Assembly: GCA_913055875.1 (NCBI GenBank)
Contig: CAJXJY010000002.1
Location: forward strand, 62,001 to 126,000
DNA from: an uncultured Altererythrobacter sp.
GTDB taxonomy: Bacteria > Pseudomonadota > Alphaproteobacteria > Sphingomonadales > Sphingomonadaceae
Length of the DNA stretch: 64,000 bases
Reading direction: 5' to 3'
Shown in pieces: positions 46,566 through 55,674 of the stretch; the stretch's first letter is position 1, and every line of letters starts with the position of its first letter. The position numbers and the translations under genes are program-made. The notes beneath the pieces were generated by a model. The model saw nothing but the letters and a program-made list of their open reading frames with translations, did no database searches and was not told the DNA's origin.

Positions 46566-47047
46566 TGGCATTTCCCGCCAATCGAAAGCACGGCGCACTC
46601 GTACTGGTTCTTATGCTTGTCGCCGTGGAATACGCTTATTTTTCAGGGGCACTTGAGAACGCGAACGGAGAGCAGATAGCCTGGTTCGCCGTACTCTCTC
46701 CCCTCGCTATTCCGCTGTATCTTTTTATTTCAGCGGGCGCCTTGGTGTTTCTGTGCGCGTCGTTGCTCGTACGGAATATGGCATGGAAATCAGTGCTTCT
46801 CGTCATTGCGATCGCAATGCAAATCGCATTCTGGCCTGGTAGTTCAGAATGTTTCGGATCAACGCAGGAATGTGAAACGTCTCTAACGACCTACAGAAAT
46901 CTAGTGATCGTCTTCTGGATTGTGGGCGGCGTTTTTCAAGTCGTATTTTTGGTGCGATGGATAAACAAGACCGTCGAGCGTGATCCATACGTCCAGCGCA
47001 TCCGGCAACACAACGACGAGCTTAAGGACGGTCGAAAGCGTGACTGA
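46565..47047 (+). CDS. Low-GC predicted membrane protein between pdhC and a thioesterase
   Basis: A 160-residue protein with four membrane segments (GALVLVLMLVAVEYAYFSG; WFAVLSPLAIPLYLFISAGA; SVLLVIAIAMQIAFW; NLVIVFWIVGGVFQVVFLV) and a Cys pair in SSECFGSTQECETS. No family recognised. The GTG start overlaps the pdhC stop by one base, and the gene ends 8 bases inside the next gene. Base composition is much more A+T-rich than either neighbour, so it looks recently acquired although tightly packed into the operon. Confidence 0.6.
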   Translation: MAFPANRKHGALVLVLMLVAVEYAYFSGALENANGEQIAWFAVLSPLAIPLYLFISAGALVFLCASLLVRNMAWKSVLLVIAIAMQIAFWPGSSECFGSTQECETSLTTYRNLVIVFWIVGGVFQVVFLVRWINKTVERDPYVQRIRQHNDELKDGRKRD

Positions 47048-47444
47048 CCGCCAACCCCTCATCCGCGTTACCGCGATGCCGGCGGACACCAATCCCTATG
47101 GCGGGGTGTTCGGCGGGTGGCTGATGAGCCAGCTGGCGCTCGGCGCGGGGGCGCTGGCGAGCCGGGTGGGCGAGGGCAAGGCGGTGGTCGTCTCGGCGAC
47201 CGACTTCGCCTTTCCCGGCGCGATGGCGGTGGGCGACGAACTGTCGGTCTATGGCGAGGTCGCGGAGACCGGCCAGACCTCGATCACCATCACCGCCGAA
47301 GCGATCGCGCGCGAGCGCAATGGCGAAACGACCACCAAGGTTGCCTCCGGCACCTTCAAATTCGTCCTGCTCGACGACGACGACCGCCCGCGGCCGGTTC
47401 GCGCTGCGGGCGAGGCGGCCAACACCAACACCCCTGCGTCCTGA
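47040..47444 (+). CDS. Acyl-CoA thioesterase, hotdog fold
   Basis: A 134-residue YciA-type hotdog protein: MPADTNPYGGVFGGWLMSQL (the conserved N-x-x-G-x-x-FGG-W motif), VVVSATDFAFPGAMAVGDEL, and ERNGETTTKVASGTFKFVLL. Hydrolyses acyl-CoA to free acid and CoA. The GTG start overlaps the previous gene by 8 bases. Sits between the E2 and E3 genes of a 2-oxoacid dehydrogenase, so an acetyl-CoA-balancing role is possible. Confidence 0.9.
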   Translation: MTDRQPLIRVTAMPADTNPYGGVFGGWLMSQLALGAGALASRVGEGKAVVVSATDFAFPGAMAVGDELSVYGEVAETGQTSITITAEAIARERNGETTTKVASGTFKFVLLDDDDRPRPVRAAGEAANTNTPAS

Positions 47445-47467
47445 ACTTGGCTACGCTTCTGCCCTTC

Positions 47468-47542
47468 CCGTTCGCCCTGAGCCTGTCGAAGGGCCGGGCG
47501 AAGCGCCTGCCAACCGTGCTTCGACAGGCTCAGCACGAACGG
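47468..47542. repeat. Palindromic repeat, family A, intergenic copy
   Basis: Same arms and nearly the same 75-base sequence as the copy inside pdhC (CCGTTCGCCCTGAGCCTGTC ... CGAACGG), here in the 357-base gap between the thioesterase gene and lpdA. The rest of that gap (47543-47801) holds a short reading frame and presumably the lpdA promoter; nothing else is recognisable. Confidence 0.9.
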
Positions 47543-47695
47543 GGGTATGGGATGCGACGGGATTTCGGGGCTGTCCTACACGGTGGCGTCTGTGGCATGC
47601 TCCGCAACATGACCTGTCCAACCTTCCTCCCCTGCCGCGCGCGCAATTCCGCATCTCCTTCCCGAATTGCGGAAGGTGACAAGGGAGACGCGTCG

Positions 47696-47809
47696 ATGGC
47701 CGGTTTCGCCGAGGGCAAACGCGGCTCGGCGAAGTTTTTAATAGCCCTGCGGTCGGCGGTCCACGCCGGCCCCGAATCCAACCCAATTGAACAGGCAATC
47801 CATGGCTGA
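47696..47809 (+). CDS. Possible 37-residue upstream reading frame of lpdA
   Basis: ATG preceded by AAGGGAGA at good spacing; it encodes MAGFAEGKRGSAKFLIALRS and a further 17 residues, and its TGA overlaps the lpdA start by 8 bases. The lpdA gene itself has only a weak ribosome site, so translational coupling is possible. No homology is recognised; it may be spurious. Confidence 0.2.
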   Translation: MAGFAEGKRGSAKFLIALRSAVHAGPESNPIEQAIHG

Positions 47810-49214
47810 CAAATACGATGTAATCGTGCTCGGATCGGGCCCCGGCGGCTATGTCGCGGCGATCCGCTGCGCGCAGCTGGGGCTCAAGACCGCGATCGTC
47901 GAGCGCGAGCTGCTCGGCGGGATCTGCCTCAACTGGGGCTGCATCCCGACCAAGGCGCTGCTGCGCTCGGCCGAGATTCTGCACTATGCGCAGCATGCCA
48001 AGGATTACGGGCTCAAGATCGCCGGCGCGATCGAGGCCGATCTCGAAGCGGTCGTGAAGCGCAGCCGCGGGGTGGCGAAGCAGCTCAATCAGGGCGTCAC
48101 GCATCTGATGAAGAAGAACAAGATTACGGTCCATATGGGCGAGGGGAAGCTGACCGGCCCGACCTCGCTCACCGTGAAGAGCGACAAGGGCGAGGAGAAG
48201 CTCGAAGCCAGGCACGTCATCGTCGCCACCGGCGCCCGCGCGCGCGACCTGCCCTTCGCCAAGGCCGACGGGAAGCGTGTGTGGACCTATCGTCACGCGA
48301 TGACCCCGCCCGAAATGCCGAAGAAGCTGCTGGTCATCGGCTCGGGCGCTATCGGGATCGAATTCGCCAGCTTCTACAACGATATGGGCTGCGAGGTGAC
48401 GGTGGTCGAAATGCTCGACCGGATCGTGCCGGTAGAGGACAAGGACGTCTCCGTCTTCCTCGAGAAATCGCTTACCAAGCAGGGCATGACGATCATGACC
48501 GGGGCGGGGGTCGAGGATATCAAGGCCTCCGCCAAGGGCGTGAAAGCGAAGATCAAGGCCAAGGACGGCAAGGTTTCGGAAAGCGAATTCACCCATTGCA
48601 TCGTCGCCATCGGCATCGTCCCCAACACCGAGGATATCGGGCTTGAGAAGCTCGCCGAGCTCGACCGTGGCTTCATCCGGATCGACGACTACGGCCGCAC
48701 CAAGTCGAAGGGCCTGTGGGCGATCGGGGACTGCACTCCCGGCCCATGGCTGGCGCACAAGGCTTCACACGAGGGCGTCACCGCCGCCGAGGCGATCGCG
48801 CAGGAACTGGGCAACAAGGACGTCCATCCGCACCCGCTCGACCGCACCAACATACCGGGGTGCACCTATTGTCACCCGCAGATCGCCAGCGTCGGCCTGA
48901 CCGAGACCAAGGCGAAGGAGGCCGGCTACGAGATCAGGGCGGGCACCTTCCCCTTCATCGGCAACGGCAAGGCGATCGCGCTGGGCGAGGCGGAGGGCTT
49001 CACCAAGACCGTGTTCGACGCCAAGACGGGCGAGCTGCTCGGTGCACATATGGTCGGGGCCGAAGTGACCGAGATGATCCAGGGCTTCGTCGTCGGCAAG
49101 ACGCTCGAGACCACCGAGGCCGAGTTGATGCAGAGCGTCTTCCCGCACCCGACCATTTCGGAATCGATGCATGAGAGCGTGCTTGCGAGCTACGGACGCG
49201 CGCTGCACATCTAG
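47802..49214 (+). CDS. lpdA: Dihydrolipoyl dehydrogenase (E3)
   Basis: A 470-residue flavoprotein disulfide reductase: FAD motif VIVLGSGPGGYVAA, redox disulfide GGICLNWGCIPTKAL (Cys43/Cys48), NAD motif LVIGSGAIGIEFASFY, and the dimer-interface catalytic HPHPTISESMHES. Reoxidises the lipoyl arms of pyruvate and related dehydrogenases. The ATG at MADKYDVIVLG is preferred over an upstream one five codons earlier. Confidence 0.95.
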   Translation: MADKYDVIVLGSGPGGYVAAIRCAQLGLKTAIVERELLGGICLNWGCIPTKALLRSAEILHYAQHAKDYGLKIAGAIEADLEAVVKRSRGVAKQLNQGVTHLMKKNKITVHMGEGKLTGPTSLTVKSDKGEEKLEARHVIVATGARARDLPFAKADGKRVWTYRHAMTPPEMPKKLLVIGSGAIGIEFASFYNDMGCEVTVVEMLDRIVPVEDKDVSVFLEKSLTKQGMTIMTGAGVEDIKASAKGVKAKIKAKDGKVSESEFTHCIVAIGIVPNTEDIGLEKLAELDRGFIRIDDYGRTKSKGLWAIGDCTPGPWLAHKASHEGVTAAEAIAQELGNKDVHPHPLDRTNIPGCTYCHPQIASVGLTETKAKEAGYEIRAGTFPFIGNGKAIALGEAEGFTKTVFDAKTGELLGAHMVGAEVTEMIQGFVVGKTLETTEAELMQSVFPHPTISESMHESVLASYGRALHI

Positions 49215-49235
49215 TAGCGAGCGGTTCTACAGTCA

Positions 49236-49329
49236 CCGTTCGTGCTGAGCTTGTCGAAGCACTGTCCTTCTCCCGGCGAGCGCGGCACTTGAAGAAAGCG
49301 CAGCCCTTCGACAAGCTCAGGGCGAACGG
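49236..49329. repeat. Palindromic repeat, family A
   Basis: CCGTTCGTGCTGAGCTTGTC, mirrored by CTTCGACAAGCTCAGGGCGA and ACGG; 94 bases in the gap between lpdA and the antiporter gene. Probably also terminates lpdA. Confidence 0.9.
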
Positions 49330-49365
49330 TGAACGGGAGTTTGGACATGGTGGGACGAAGGTGAC

Positions 49366-51219
49366 GTGACCGGCTTCCTCATCCTCGCCTTCCTGATCCT
49401 GGTCGCCAGCGTGGTGGCGGTGCCGCTGGCGAGCCGGTTCGGGCTCGGCTCGGTGCTCGGCTACCTGCTCGCCGGGATGGCGATCTCGCCGCTGCTTGGC
49501 GCGCTGAACGTCGATGTCGAGGCCTTGCAGGTATTCGCCGAGTTCGGGGTGGTGATGATGCTGTTCATCATCGGGCTCGAAATGGAGCCGCAGCGGCTGT
49601 GGGCGATGCGCGGCAAGCTGCTCGGGCTGGGCGGCGGGCAGGTGCTGCTGACCACACTGGCGATCACCGGCATCGCGCTGCTCGACAGCAACCCGTGGCA
49701 GACCGCGCTTGCCATCGGGATGGTGCTGGCGCTGTCCTCGACCGCGATCATCGTCCAGTCGCTGACCGAAAAGCGCCTGCTCAACAGCGAGGGCGGCGAG
49801 GCGAGCTTCAGCGTGCTTCTGGTGCAGGACGTGGCGGTGATCCCTATTCTCGCCCTGCTGCCGCTGCTGGCCATGCCCGAGCTCTACGGCGCGGGTGGCG
49901 GGCACGGAGAAGCCGGACATGGCGGGATCGACCTGACGGCATCGATGCCGGTCTGGCTTGCCGGGCTGGCCCGCGTCGCGGCAGTGGCCGCGGTGATCGC
50001 GATAGGCATCTATGCCATCCGTCCGCTGTTCCGCTACATCGCTGCGGCCAATTTGCGCGAACTGTTCACCGCGGCGGCGCTGGTGGTGGTGATCGGCATC
50101 GCGCTGCTGATGAGCCTGGTCGGTCTCTCGCCCGCTCTGGGGGCGTTCGTCGCGGGTGTCGTGCTGGCGACGAGCGAATACCGGCACGAGCTGGAAAGCG
50201 ACATCGATCCGTTCAAGGGGCTGCTGCTCGGGCTGTTCTTCATCACTGTGGGCGCGGGGATCGACTTTGCGCTCGCAAGCGATGTCTGGCGCTCGGTGGT
50301 GTTCTGGGCCGCGGTCACGATCGCTGCCAAGCTCGCGGTGCTGTTCGTGGTCGGCTGGCTTTACGGGTTGCGCAGGCAGGCGCTCTGGCTCTTCTGTCTC
50401 AGCCTGCCGCAGGCTGGCGAATTCGCCTTCGTCCTGATCGCCTTCGCTGTGGCCAATGCGGTGTTCCCGGAAGCGCTGGCCGATCTGCTGTTGCTCATCG
50501 TCGCGCTGACCATGCTGGTCACGCCGCTCTTGTTCATCCTCTACGACAAGGTGATCGCCCATCTTCTGTGCAGGGGCGAGGAGCGGCAGGCCGACGCGAT
50601 CGACGAGGAGAACCCGGTCATCATCGCCGGGCGCGGGCGCGTGGGCGGTATCGTCGACCGAATGATCCAGGCCGCGGGCTTTTCGACCACGGTCATCGAC
50701 TACGACAGCAAACAGCTGGAGATCGTGCGCAAATTCGGCTTTCGCACCTATTTCGGCGATGCCACGCGGCCGGACCTGTTGCATTCGGCCGGGATCGACA
50801 AGGCCAGGCTGCTGGTCGTTGCGCTCGACGAGCGCGAACAGATCGACCGGCTGGTGAAGTATGCGGTCAAGAACTATCCCCATCTCCACATCATCGCCCG
50901 TGCCATCGACCGCAACCACGTATACGAGCTGTGGGCCTATGGCTGCCGCGACATCATTCGCGAAACCTATGACAGCTCGTTGCGGATGGGCCGTTCGGCG
51001 TTCGAGGCGCTGGGGATGGACCGGCAGCAGGCGATTGCCGCGCGCGACGCGTTCGAAGAGATGGACCGCAAGTTCATGCCCGAGGTCGCCAATCTCTACC
51101 GGCTCGACATTCCCTATCACGAGAACGAACCGCTGATGGCCAGGGTCAGGGAACTGCGCGCGGAATGGGACCCGATCCTGCGCGAGCAGATGGATGCCAT
51201 TCTCAAGAGAGGCTCATGA
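49366..51219 (+). CDS. Kef-type cation/proton antiporter with RCK domain
   Basis: A 617-residue CPA2 transporter: 12 membrane helices in residues ~1-390 (FGVVMMLFIIGLEMEPQRLW; ALSSTAIIVQSLTEKRLLN; GAFVAGVVLATSEYRHELES), then a TrkA-N/RCK nucleotide-binding domain (NPVIIAGRGRVGGIVDRMIQ, GDATRPDLLHSAGID) and a regulatory helix. KefB/C-like proteins release potassium under electrophile stress, under glutathione control; no KefF/G ancillary gene is adjacent. The start is GTG. Confidence 0.92.
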   Translation: MTGFLILAFLILVASVVAVPLASRFGLGSVLGYLLAGMAISPLLGALNVDVEALQVFAEFGVVMMLFIIGLEMEPQRLWAMRGKLLGLGGGQVLLTTLAITGIALLDSNPWQTALAIGMVLALSSTAIIVQSLTEKRLLNSEGGEASFSVLLVQDVAVIPILALLPLLAMPELYGAGGGHGEAGHGGIDLTASMPVWLAGLARVAAVAAVIAIGIYAIRPLFRYIAAANLRELFTAAALVVVIGIALLMSLVGLSPALGAFVAGVVLATSEYRHELESDIDPFKGLLLGLFFITVGAGIDFALASDVWRSVVFWAAVTIAAKLAVLFVVGWLYGLRRQALWLFCLSLPQAGEFAFVLIAFAVANAVFPEALADLLLLIVALTMLVTPLLFILYDKVIAHLLCRGEERQADAIDEENPVIIAGRGRVGGIVDRMIQAAGFSTTVIDYDSKQLEIVRKFGFRTYFGDATRPDLLHSAGIDKARLLVVALDEREQIDRLVKYAVKNYPHLHIIARAIDRNHVYELWAYGCRDIIRETYDSSLRMGRSAFEALGMDRQQAIAARDAFEEMDRKFMPEVANLYRLDIPYHENEPLMARVRELRAEWDPILREQMDAILKRGS

Positions 51220-52142
51220 CGCAGGGGACGCACCACTACGTCGCGGACGACCGCAACGAGACCATCCTGATCGATATCGACGGCGAGCACTTCCCGCGCG
51301 CCGAGGCGAAAGTCAGCGTGTTCGACAGCGGCTTCATGCTCGGCGACGGGGTGTGGGAGGGATTGCGGCTGCACGAGGGACGGCTCGCCTTTCTCGACCG
51401 TCATCTCGACCGGTTGTGGCGCGGTGCGAAGGCGATCCACATGGATATCGGCATCGCGCGCGAGGAGCTGGAACGGCGGCTGTATGCCGTCCTCGACGCC
51501 AACGGGATGGACGGAGACGGCGTCCATGTCCGGCTGATGGTGACGCGCGGGGTGCGATCGACGCCGTATCAGGACCCGCGCGTGGTTGTGACGCCCGCGA
51601 CCGTGGTTATCATCCCCGAATGGAAAGAGCCCGCGCCCGAGACCGCGACGCGGATGCTCCAACTCGCCACCGTGCATGTCCGCCGCGGCTATCCCGACGT
51701 GCAGGACCCGATGCTCAATTCGCATTCCAAGCTCAACTGCATCACCGCGTGCATCCAGGCTGCGCAGGCGGGCGCGGACGAGGGGCTGATGCTCGATCCG
51801 CACGGCTTCGTCGCAACCTGCAATTCGACGCACTTCTTTATCGCCAAGGACGGTGAGGTCTGGACGTCCAGCGGCGACTACTGCCTCGACGGCATTACCC
51901 GCGGCACGGTGATAGAAATAGCGCGCGAGGCGGGGATTACCGTGCGAGAGCGCAATTTCTCGCTGACGCATGTCTACGGCGCCGACGAGGCCTTCACCAC
52001 GGGCACGTTCGCTGGCGTCGCGCCGGTGGGATCGGTCGACGGGCGCTTGCTCGGCACCGAGCGCGGCCCGATGGTCGAGCGCTTGCAGCAGTTGTATCTT
52101 GCGCGGTTGGCGAAGGACGTGGCGGGAAGGGGGCGCCCGTGA
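51216..52142 (+). CDS. Class IV PLP aminotransferase
   Basis: A 308-residue fold-IV aminotransferase: VSVFDSGFMLGDGVWEGLRL near the N-terminus, the PLP lysine in NSHSKLNCITACIQAA, and GFVATCNSTHFFIAKDG, TTGTFAGVAPVGSVDGR at the end. D-amino-acid or branched-chain substrates are both possible. ATGA overlap with the antiporter stop, and its own stop overlaps the following gene. Plants encode a protein in which this enzyme is fused to a sulfotransferase-like domain, as recalled from family descriptions. Confidence 0.9.
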   Translation: MTQGTHHYVADDRNETILIDIDGEHFPRAEAKVSVFDSGFMLGDGVWEGLRLHEGRLAFLDRHLDRLWRGAKAIHMDIGIAREELERRLYAVLDANGMDGDGVHVRLMVTRGVRSTPYQDPRVVVTPATVVIIPEWKEPAPETATRMLQLATVHVRRGYPDVQDPMLNSHSKLNCITACIQAAQAGADEGLMLDPHGFVATCNSTHFFIAKDGEVWTSSGDYCLDGITRGTVIEIAREAGITVRERNFSLTHVYGADEAFTTGTFAGVAPVGSVDGRLLGTERGPMVERLQQLYLARLAKDVAGRGRP

Positions 52143-52867
52143 CGATCCGCATCGCCATGTGGTCGGGCCCGCGCAATATCTCGACCGCGATGATGCGCAG
52201 CTTCGGTTCGCGCAGCGACTGCGCGGTATCGGACGAACCCTTCTATGGCGCCTTCCTCAAGGCCTCCGGCGAGCCGCACCCGCTTGCTGCGGAGACCATC
52301 GCAGACATGGACTGCGACTGGCGCTCGGTGCTTGCGACTCAATCGGGCGCGGCGCCGGGCGGCCGGGCGCTCTGGTACCAGAAGCATATGCCGCATCACA
52401 TGGTCGGTCCGGTGTCGATCGCCGACATGCCCGACCATCGCCACGCCTTCCTGATCCGCGCGCCGGAGCGTGTCGTCGCCAGCTATCGCGCCAAGAACGA
52501 GCTGCGCCGCCCCGAAATGCTCGGCTTCGCCCAGATGCGGCGTTATTTCGAAAGCGAGGCCGAGCGCACCGGGGACGTGCCGCCGGTGGTCGATTCGGAC
52601 GATATCCTCGCGAATCCCGCGAACGTACTGGAGGCGCTGTGCGGCGCGCTCGGGATTGGCTGGGATCGCGCCATGCTGTCGTGGAAGAAAGGGCCGCACC
52701 GCGAGGACGGCATCTGGGGCGCGCATTGGTACGACAAGGTCAACGCCTCGACCGGATTCGGCAAGCCGCCGGGTCCGCTGCCCGAACTGGACGGCGACTA
52801 CCGCACAACCGCCGACGCCTGCCGCGAAGACTACCGCGCGATGCGCCGCTACGCCCTCTCATCGTAA
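52139..52867 (+). CDS. Sulfotransferase-like P-loop protein coupled to the aminotransferase
   Basis: A 242-residue protein with the sulfotransferase/P-loop start IRIAMWSGPRNISTAMMRSF (the WSGPRN loop in place of a classic PAPS-binding loop), then AFLIRAPERVVASYRAKNEL and the PVVDSDDILANPANVLEALC helix-turn. GTG start with GTGA overlap to the aminotransferase gene. The pair is the bacterial equivalent of a plant fusion protein. Reaction unknown; the sulfate donor site looks altered. Confidence 0.8.
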   Translation: MTIRIAMWSGPRNISTAMMRSFGSRSDCAVSDEPFYGAFLKASGEPHPLAAETIADMDCDWRSVLATQSGAAPGGRALWYQKHMPHHMVGPVSIADMPDHRHAFLIRAPERVVASYRAKNELRRPEMLGFAQMRRYFESEAERTGDVPPVVDSDDILANPANVLEALCGALGIGWDRAMLSWKKGPHREDGIWGAHWYDKVNASTGFGKPPGPLPELDGDYRTTADACREDYRAMRRYALSS

Positions 52868-53018
52868 CATGACACGTTACATGACGCCCCTGAAACCTGG
52901 TTGGTGCAGTTCGTTAATCGTGTCCGGAAAACCCCGGGAAAGTACCGAAAACCGCGGGTTTCCGAGGTTTCACGACACCCCTAACCCTTAAGTAACCAAT
53001 TTTTGCGACAAGCTCGGC
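52868..53018 (+). promoter_or_regulatory. Promoter region of the DUF11/barrel cluster
   Basis: 151 bases without a gene, A+T-richer than its surroundings. It contains a perfect palindrome AAACCGCGGGTTT (52949-52961) surrounded by related GGAAAACC / GAGGTTTC half-sites, and, nearer the gene, CTAACCCTTAAGTAACCAA, then AATTTTTGCGACAAGC. The palindrome is a candidate operator. No promoter hexamers can be assigned with confidence. Confidence 0.4.
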
Positions 53019-53996
53019 ATGAAAACCGGGCACCAAATCCATCTTCCGCTTGTTTTCGGAGCGGCTGCGACCCTTTTCGGGGCAGGCGCCGCGCATGCCG
53101 AAGGCATCGGCGCGGGCACGCTGATCGAAAATACGGCCAGCGCGTCCTATGACGACGGTACCGGGCCGCAGACGATCGATTCTAACACCGTCACGGTGAA
53201 GGTCGACGAACTACTCGACGTCACGGTGACCTCGCTCGACTCGGGCCCGGTCGCGGCCGCACCTGGTGCCGAGGTGCACACGTTCGAGATCACCAATACC
53301 GGCAACGGGCCCGAAGCGTTCAAGCTGACTGCGAACCCCGCGGTGGCGGGCAACGACTTCGATGCGACCGTCTCCGGGATTGCGGCTGACACCAATGACA
53401 ACGGCACCTACGACCCCGGCGTCGACCTGCTGTTGACCGGTCCTGCGACCACTGCGGTGCTCGAAGCCGATGAAAACCTGACGGTTTTCGTGCTCGTCGT
53501 CATACCCGCCGATGTCGCGGACGGCGACGAGAGCGACATCGAACTGCTCGCCGAAGCAGTCACGGGGACCGGCGCGTCGGGTACTGTGTTTTCGGGCCAG
53601 GGCGTGGACGGCGGCGACGCGGTCGTCGGCCTCACCGGGGCAAGCGGCAATGCGCTCGGCGGGTTGCTGGTAGGCATCGCGAGGGTCGATCTCGTCAAGT
53701 CGGCGAGCGTTGTCGATCCGTTCGGAGGGACCAGCGCGGTTCCAGGGGCGGTCATTACATACACTATCAGGGCCGAAACGGCCGGAAGCGGCTCGATCGA
53801 CGATCTCGTCGTGAGCGACAGCTTCCCCGCCGGCACCGTTTATCGTGCGGGCACGCTAGCGCTCGACGGGACCACGATGAGCGATGCCGGCGGCGACGAT
53901 GCAGGCGAGGCTTCCGACACGGGGATCAGCGTGGAGCTGGGCACGGTAGTGGCCGGGAGCAGCCATGCCATCACCTTCGACGTGACTATCGAATGA
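53019..53996 (+). CDS. Exported DUF11-type Ig-like protein 1
   Basis: A 325-residue protein with signal peptide (LVFGAAATLFGAGAAHA). An N-terminal module (LIENTASASYDDG, SNTVTVKVDELLDVTVTSLD) matches those of the proteins at 54580 and 55675. A middle module holds an Asp-rich loop, ADTNDNGTYDPGVD, that looks like a calcium site. The C-terminal module is DUF11-like (PGAVITYTIRAETAGSGSID) and the chain ends with HAITFDVTIE, precisely at the last strand. First gene of a five-gene exported-protein cluster. Confidence 0.85.
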   Translation: MKTGHQIHLPLVFGAAATLFGAGAAHAEGIGAGTLIENTASASYDDGTGPQTIDSNTVTVKVDELLDVTVTSLDSGPVAAAPGAEVHTFEITNTGNGPEAFKLTANPAVAGNDFDATVSGIAADTNDNGTYDPGVDLLLTGPATTAVLEADENLTVFVLVVIPADVADGDESDIELLAEAVTGTGASGTVFSGQGVDGGDAVVGLTGASGNALGGLLVGIARVDLVKSASVVDPFGGTSAVPGAVITYTIRAETAGSGSIDDLVVSDSFPAGTVYRAGTLALDGTTMSDAGGDDAGEASDTGISVELGTVVAGSSHAITFDVTIE

Positions 53997-54028
53997 GTAT
54001 GAGAAGTCCTTAACAAAGGTTTGTTGAC

Positions 54029-54508
54029 ATGAAGAAAATCACTCTTCTCATTGTTTCCGCGGCGTTGTTCGCCAGCGCCACCACGGCACCGCTTGCCGCG
54101 CAGGAACAGCCGATCTCGCTCGTAGGGGACGTGAAGGTCGAAAAGACCGTCGCCGACGAAGCCGGCCAGCCGAAAACCGTCCTCGTAGATCCCGATCTCG
54201 TCGTTCCGGGCGACCGGCTGATCTTCGGGACCGATTATCGCAACAACGGCGCCGAAGCGGTCGCCAATTTCGTCATGACCAATCCGGTTCCGGCCGCGGT
54301 GCGTCTCGCGCCCGATGCCGACGCCGATCTGACGGTGTCGGTCGATGGCGGGGCGAGCTGGGGCACGCTCGCCGAGCTGACCGTGACCGCCGAGGACGGC
54401 AGCACGCGCTCGGCCGAACATGCCGATGTGACACATATTCGCTGGACGCTCGCGGCGGTCGATCCCGGCGCGAGCGGCCGGCTCCAATATCCAGCCATCA
54501 TCCGCTGA
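54029..54508 (+). CDS. Exported DUF11-type single-domain protein 2
   Basis: A 159-residue protein with signal peptide MKKITLLIVSAALFASATTA. The mature part is a single DUF11-like domain (VVPGDRLIFGTDYRNNGAEA, VTHIRWTLAAVDPGASGRLQ) ending in YPAIIR. The smallest member of the cluster. The gap before it contains AACAAAGGTTTGTT, a palindrome over the ribosome site. Confidence 0.8.
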   Translation: MKKITLLIVSAALFASATTAPLAAQEQPISLVGDVKVEKTVADEAGQPKTVLVDPDLVVPGDRLIFGTDYRNNGAEAVANFVMTNPVPAAVRLAPDADADLTVSVDGGASWGTLAELTVTAEDGSTRSAEHADVTHIRWTLAAVDPGASGRLQYPAIIR

Positions 54509-54579
54509 CCAGCGGACGGTAACCGCCAGGTTCTGCGGGCGGTTGGGACAACGCAGGACACACAAAGAGGACCAAGACC

Positions 54580-55605
54580 ATGACACGTGCCAAGCAATTG
54601 CTGGGCACAGTGAGCGCGACTGCGCTCATTGCGTTCAGCGCCAGCCCCGCTGCGGCGGCTGGCACATCCGCCGGTGACACGATCACCAACAATGTTTCGG
54701 TCACCTTCGAAGTCGGCGGGGTCGCGCAGACCGCGGTTTCCGACGACGAGACCTTCACGGTCGACCGCAAGGTCAACCTGACCGTGGCCGAACTCGGCGG
54801 GTCGTCGACCAGCGTCGCTCCGGGATCGAGCGCGCAGGCGGTGACGTTTCAGGTGACCAACCTGTCGAACGATGCGGTCGATTTCGACCTCTCGATCGTG
54901 CAGTCGGCCGCCGACGATTTCGACATCAGCAACGTCAAGTTCTACGTCGACGACGGCGACGGCGTGTTCGACGGCGACGACACGCTCGTCACCTATCTCG
55001 ACGAAGTTGCCGAAGACGCGGTCGTGACCGTGCACGTCGTCGGCGACATTCCGATCTCGGCGAGCAACGGTCAGACGGCGGATATCTCGCTGGTGGCGAA
55101 TGCCCATGCCGCTTCGGGCAGCACCGGTGCTCTCGGCACGGAGCTGACCGCGACCGCGGGGGCCAACACCGCCGGTGTCGACACCGTGCTCGCCGATGCG
55201 GCGGGCGACGAGGACGGCGCCAATGCGGGCGATCATTCGGACACGGATACCTTCGTGGTTTCGGGCGCGAATATCAGCGTGCTCAAGAGCAGCACGATCG
55301 TCAGCGACCCGGTCAACGGGACGACCAACCCGAAGGCCATTCCGGGCGCGACGATCGAGTATTGCATCCTCGTCTCCAACGCCTCGGGCGCGGCCACCGC
55401 GACCAGCGTGGCGGTGAACGACGAGCTGCCTTCGGATGTAACCTACTCCAGTTCCTACGGAATCTTCGTCGATGGCGACAGCGATTGCGATAACGGTTCC
55501 GCGGGCGGGAGCTACAATGCGACCGACAACGAGGTGGATGCCACGCTCAGCGACATCGCCGCCGGCTTTGCGCGCTCGGTGTATTTCCGCGTGACGATCG
55601 ACTGA
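54580..55605 (+). CDS. Exported DUF11-type Ig-like protein 3
   Basis: A 341-residue paralogue of protein 1. Signal peptide (QLLGTVSATALIAFSASPAAA); N-module TITNNVSVTFEVGGVAQT and RKVNLTVAELGG; middle module with the Asp-rich YVDDGDGVFDGDD; DUF11 module LKSSTIVSDPVNGTTNPKAI, which is almost repeated in the protein at 60738 (ISNPVEGTTDAKAIPGALIEY). Ends RSVYFRVTID. Preceded by CACAAAGAGGA ribosome site. Confidence 0.85.
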   Translation: MTRAKQLLGTVSATALIAFSASPAAAAGTSAGDTITNNVSVTFEVGGVAQTAVSDDETFTVDRKVNLTVAELGGSSTSVAPGSSAQAVTFQVTNLSNDAVDFDLSIVQSAADDFDISNVKFYVDDGDGVFDGDDTLVTYLDEVAEDAVVTVHVVGDIPISASNGQTADISLVANAHAASGSTGALGTELTATAGANTAGVDTVLADAAGDEDGANAGDHSDTDTFVVSGANISVLKSSTIVSDPVNGTTNPKAIPGATIEYCILVSNASGAATATSVAVNDELPSDVTYSSSYGIFVDGDSDCDNGSAGGSYNATDNEVDATLSDIAAGFARSVYFRVTID

Positions 55606-55674
55606 CCGGTCGCTCCCCGGGGTCGTCTCTCGGGTCGTCCTTCAGGGGGCAATCGGTCGCCGTGTGGGTAGTCG

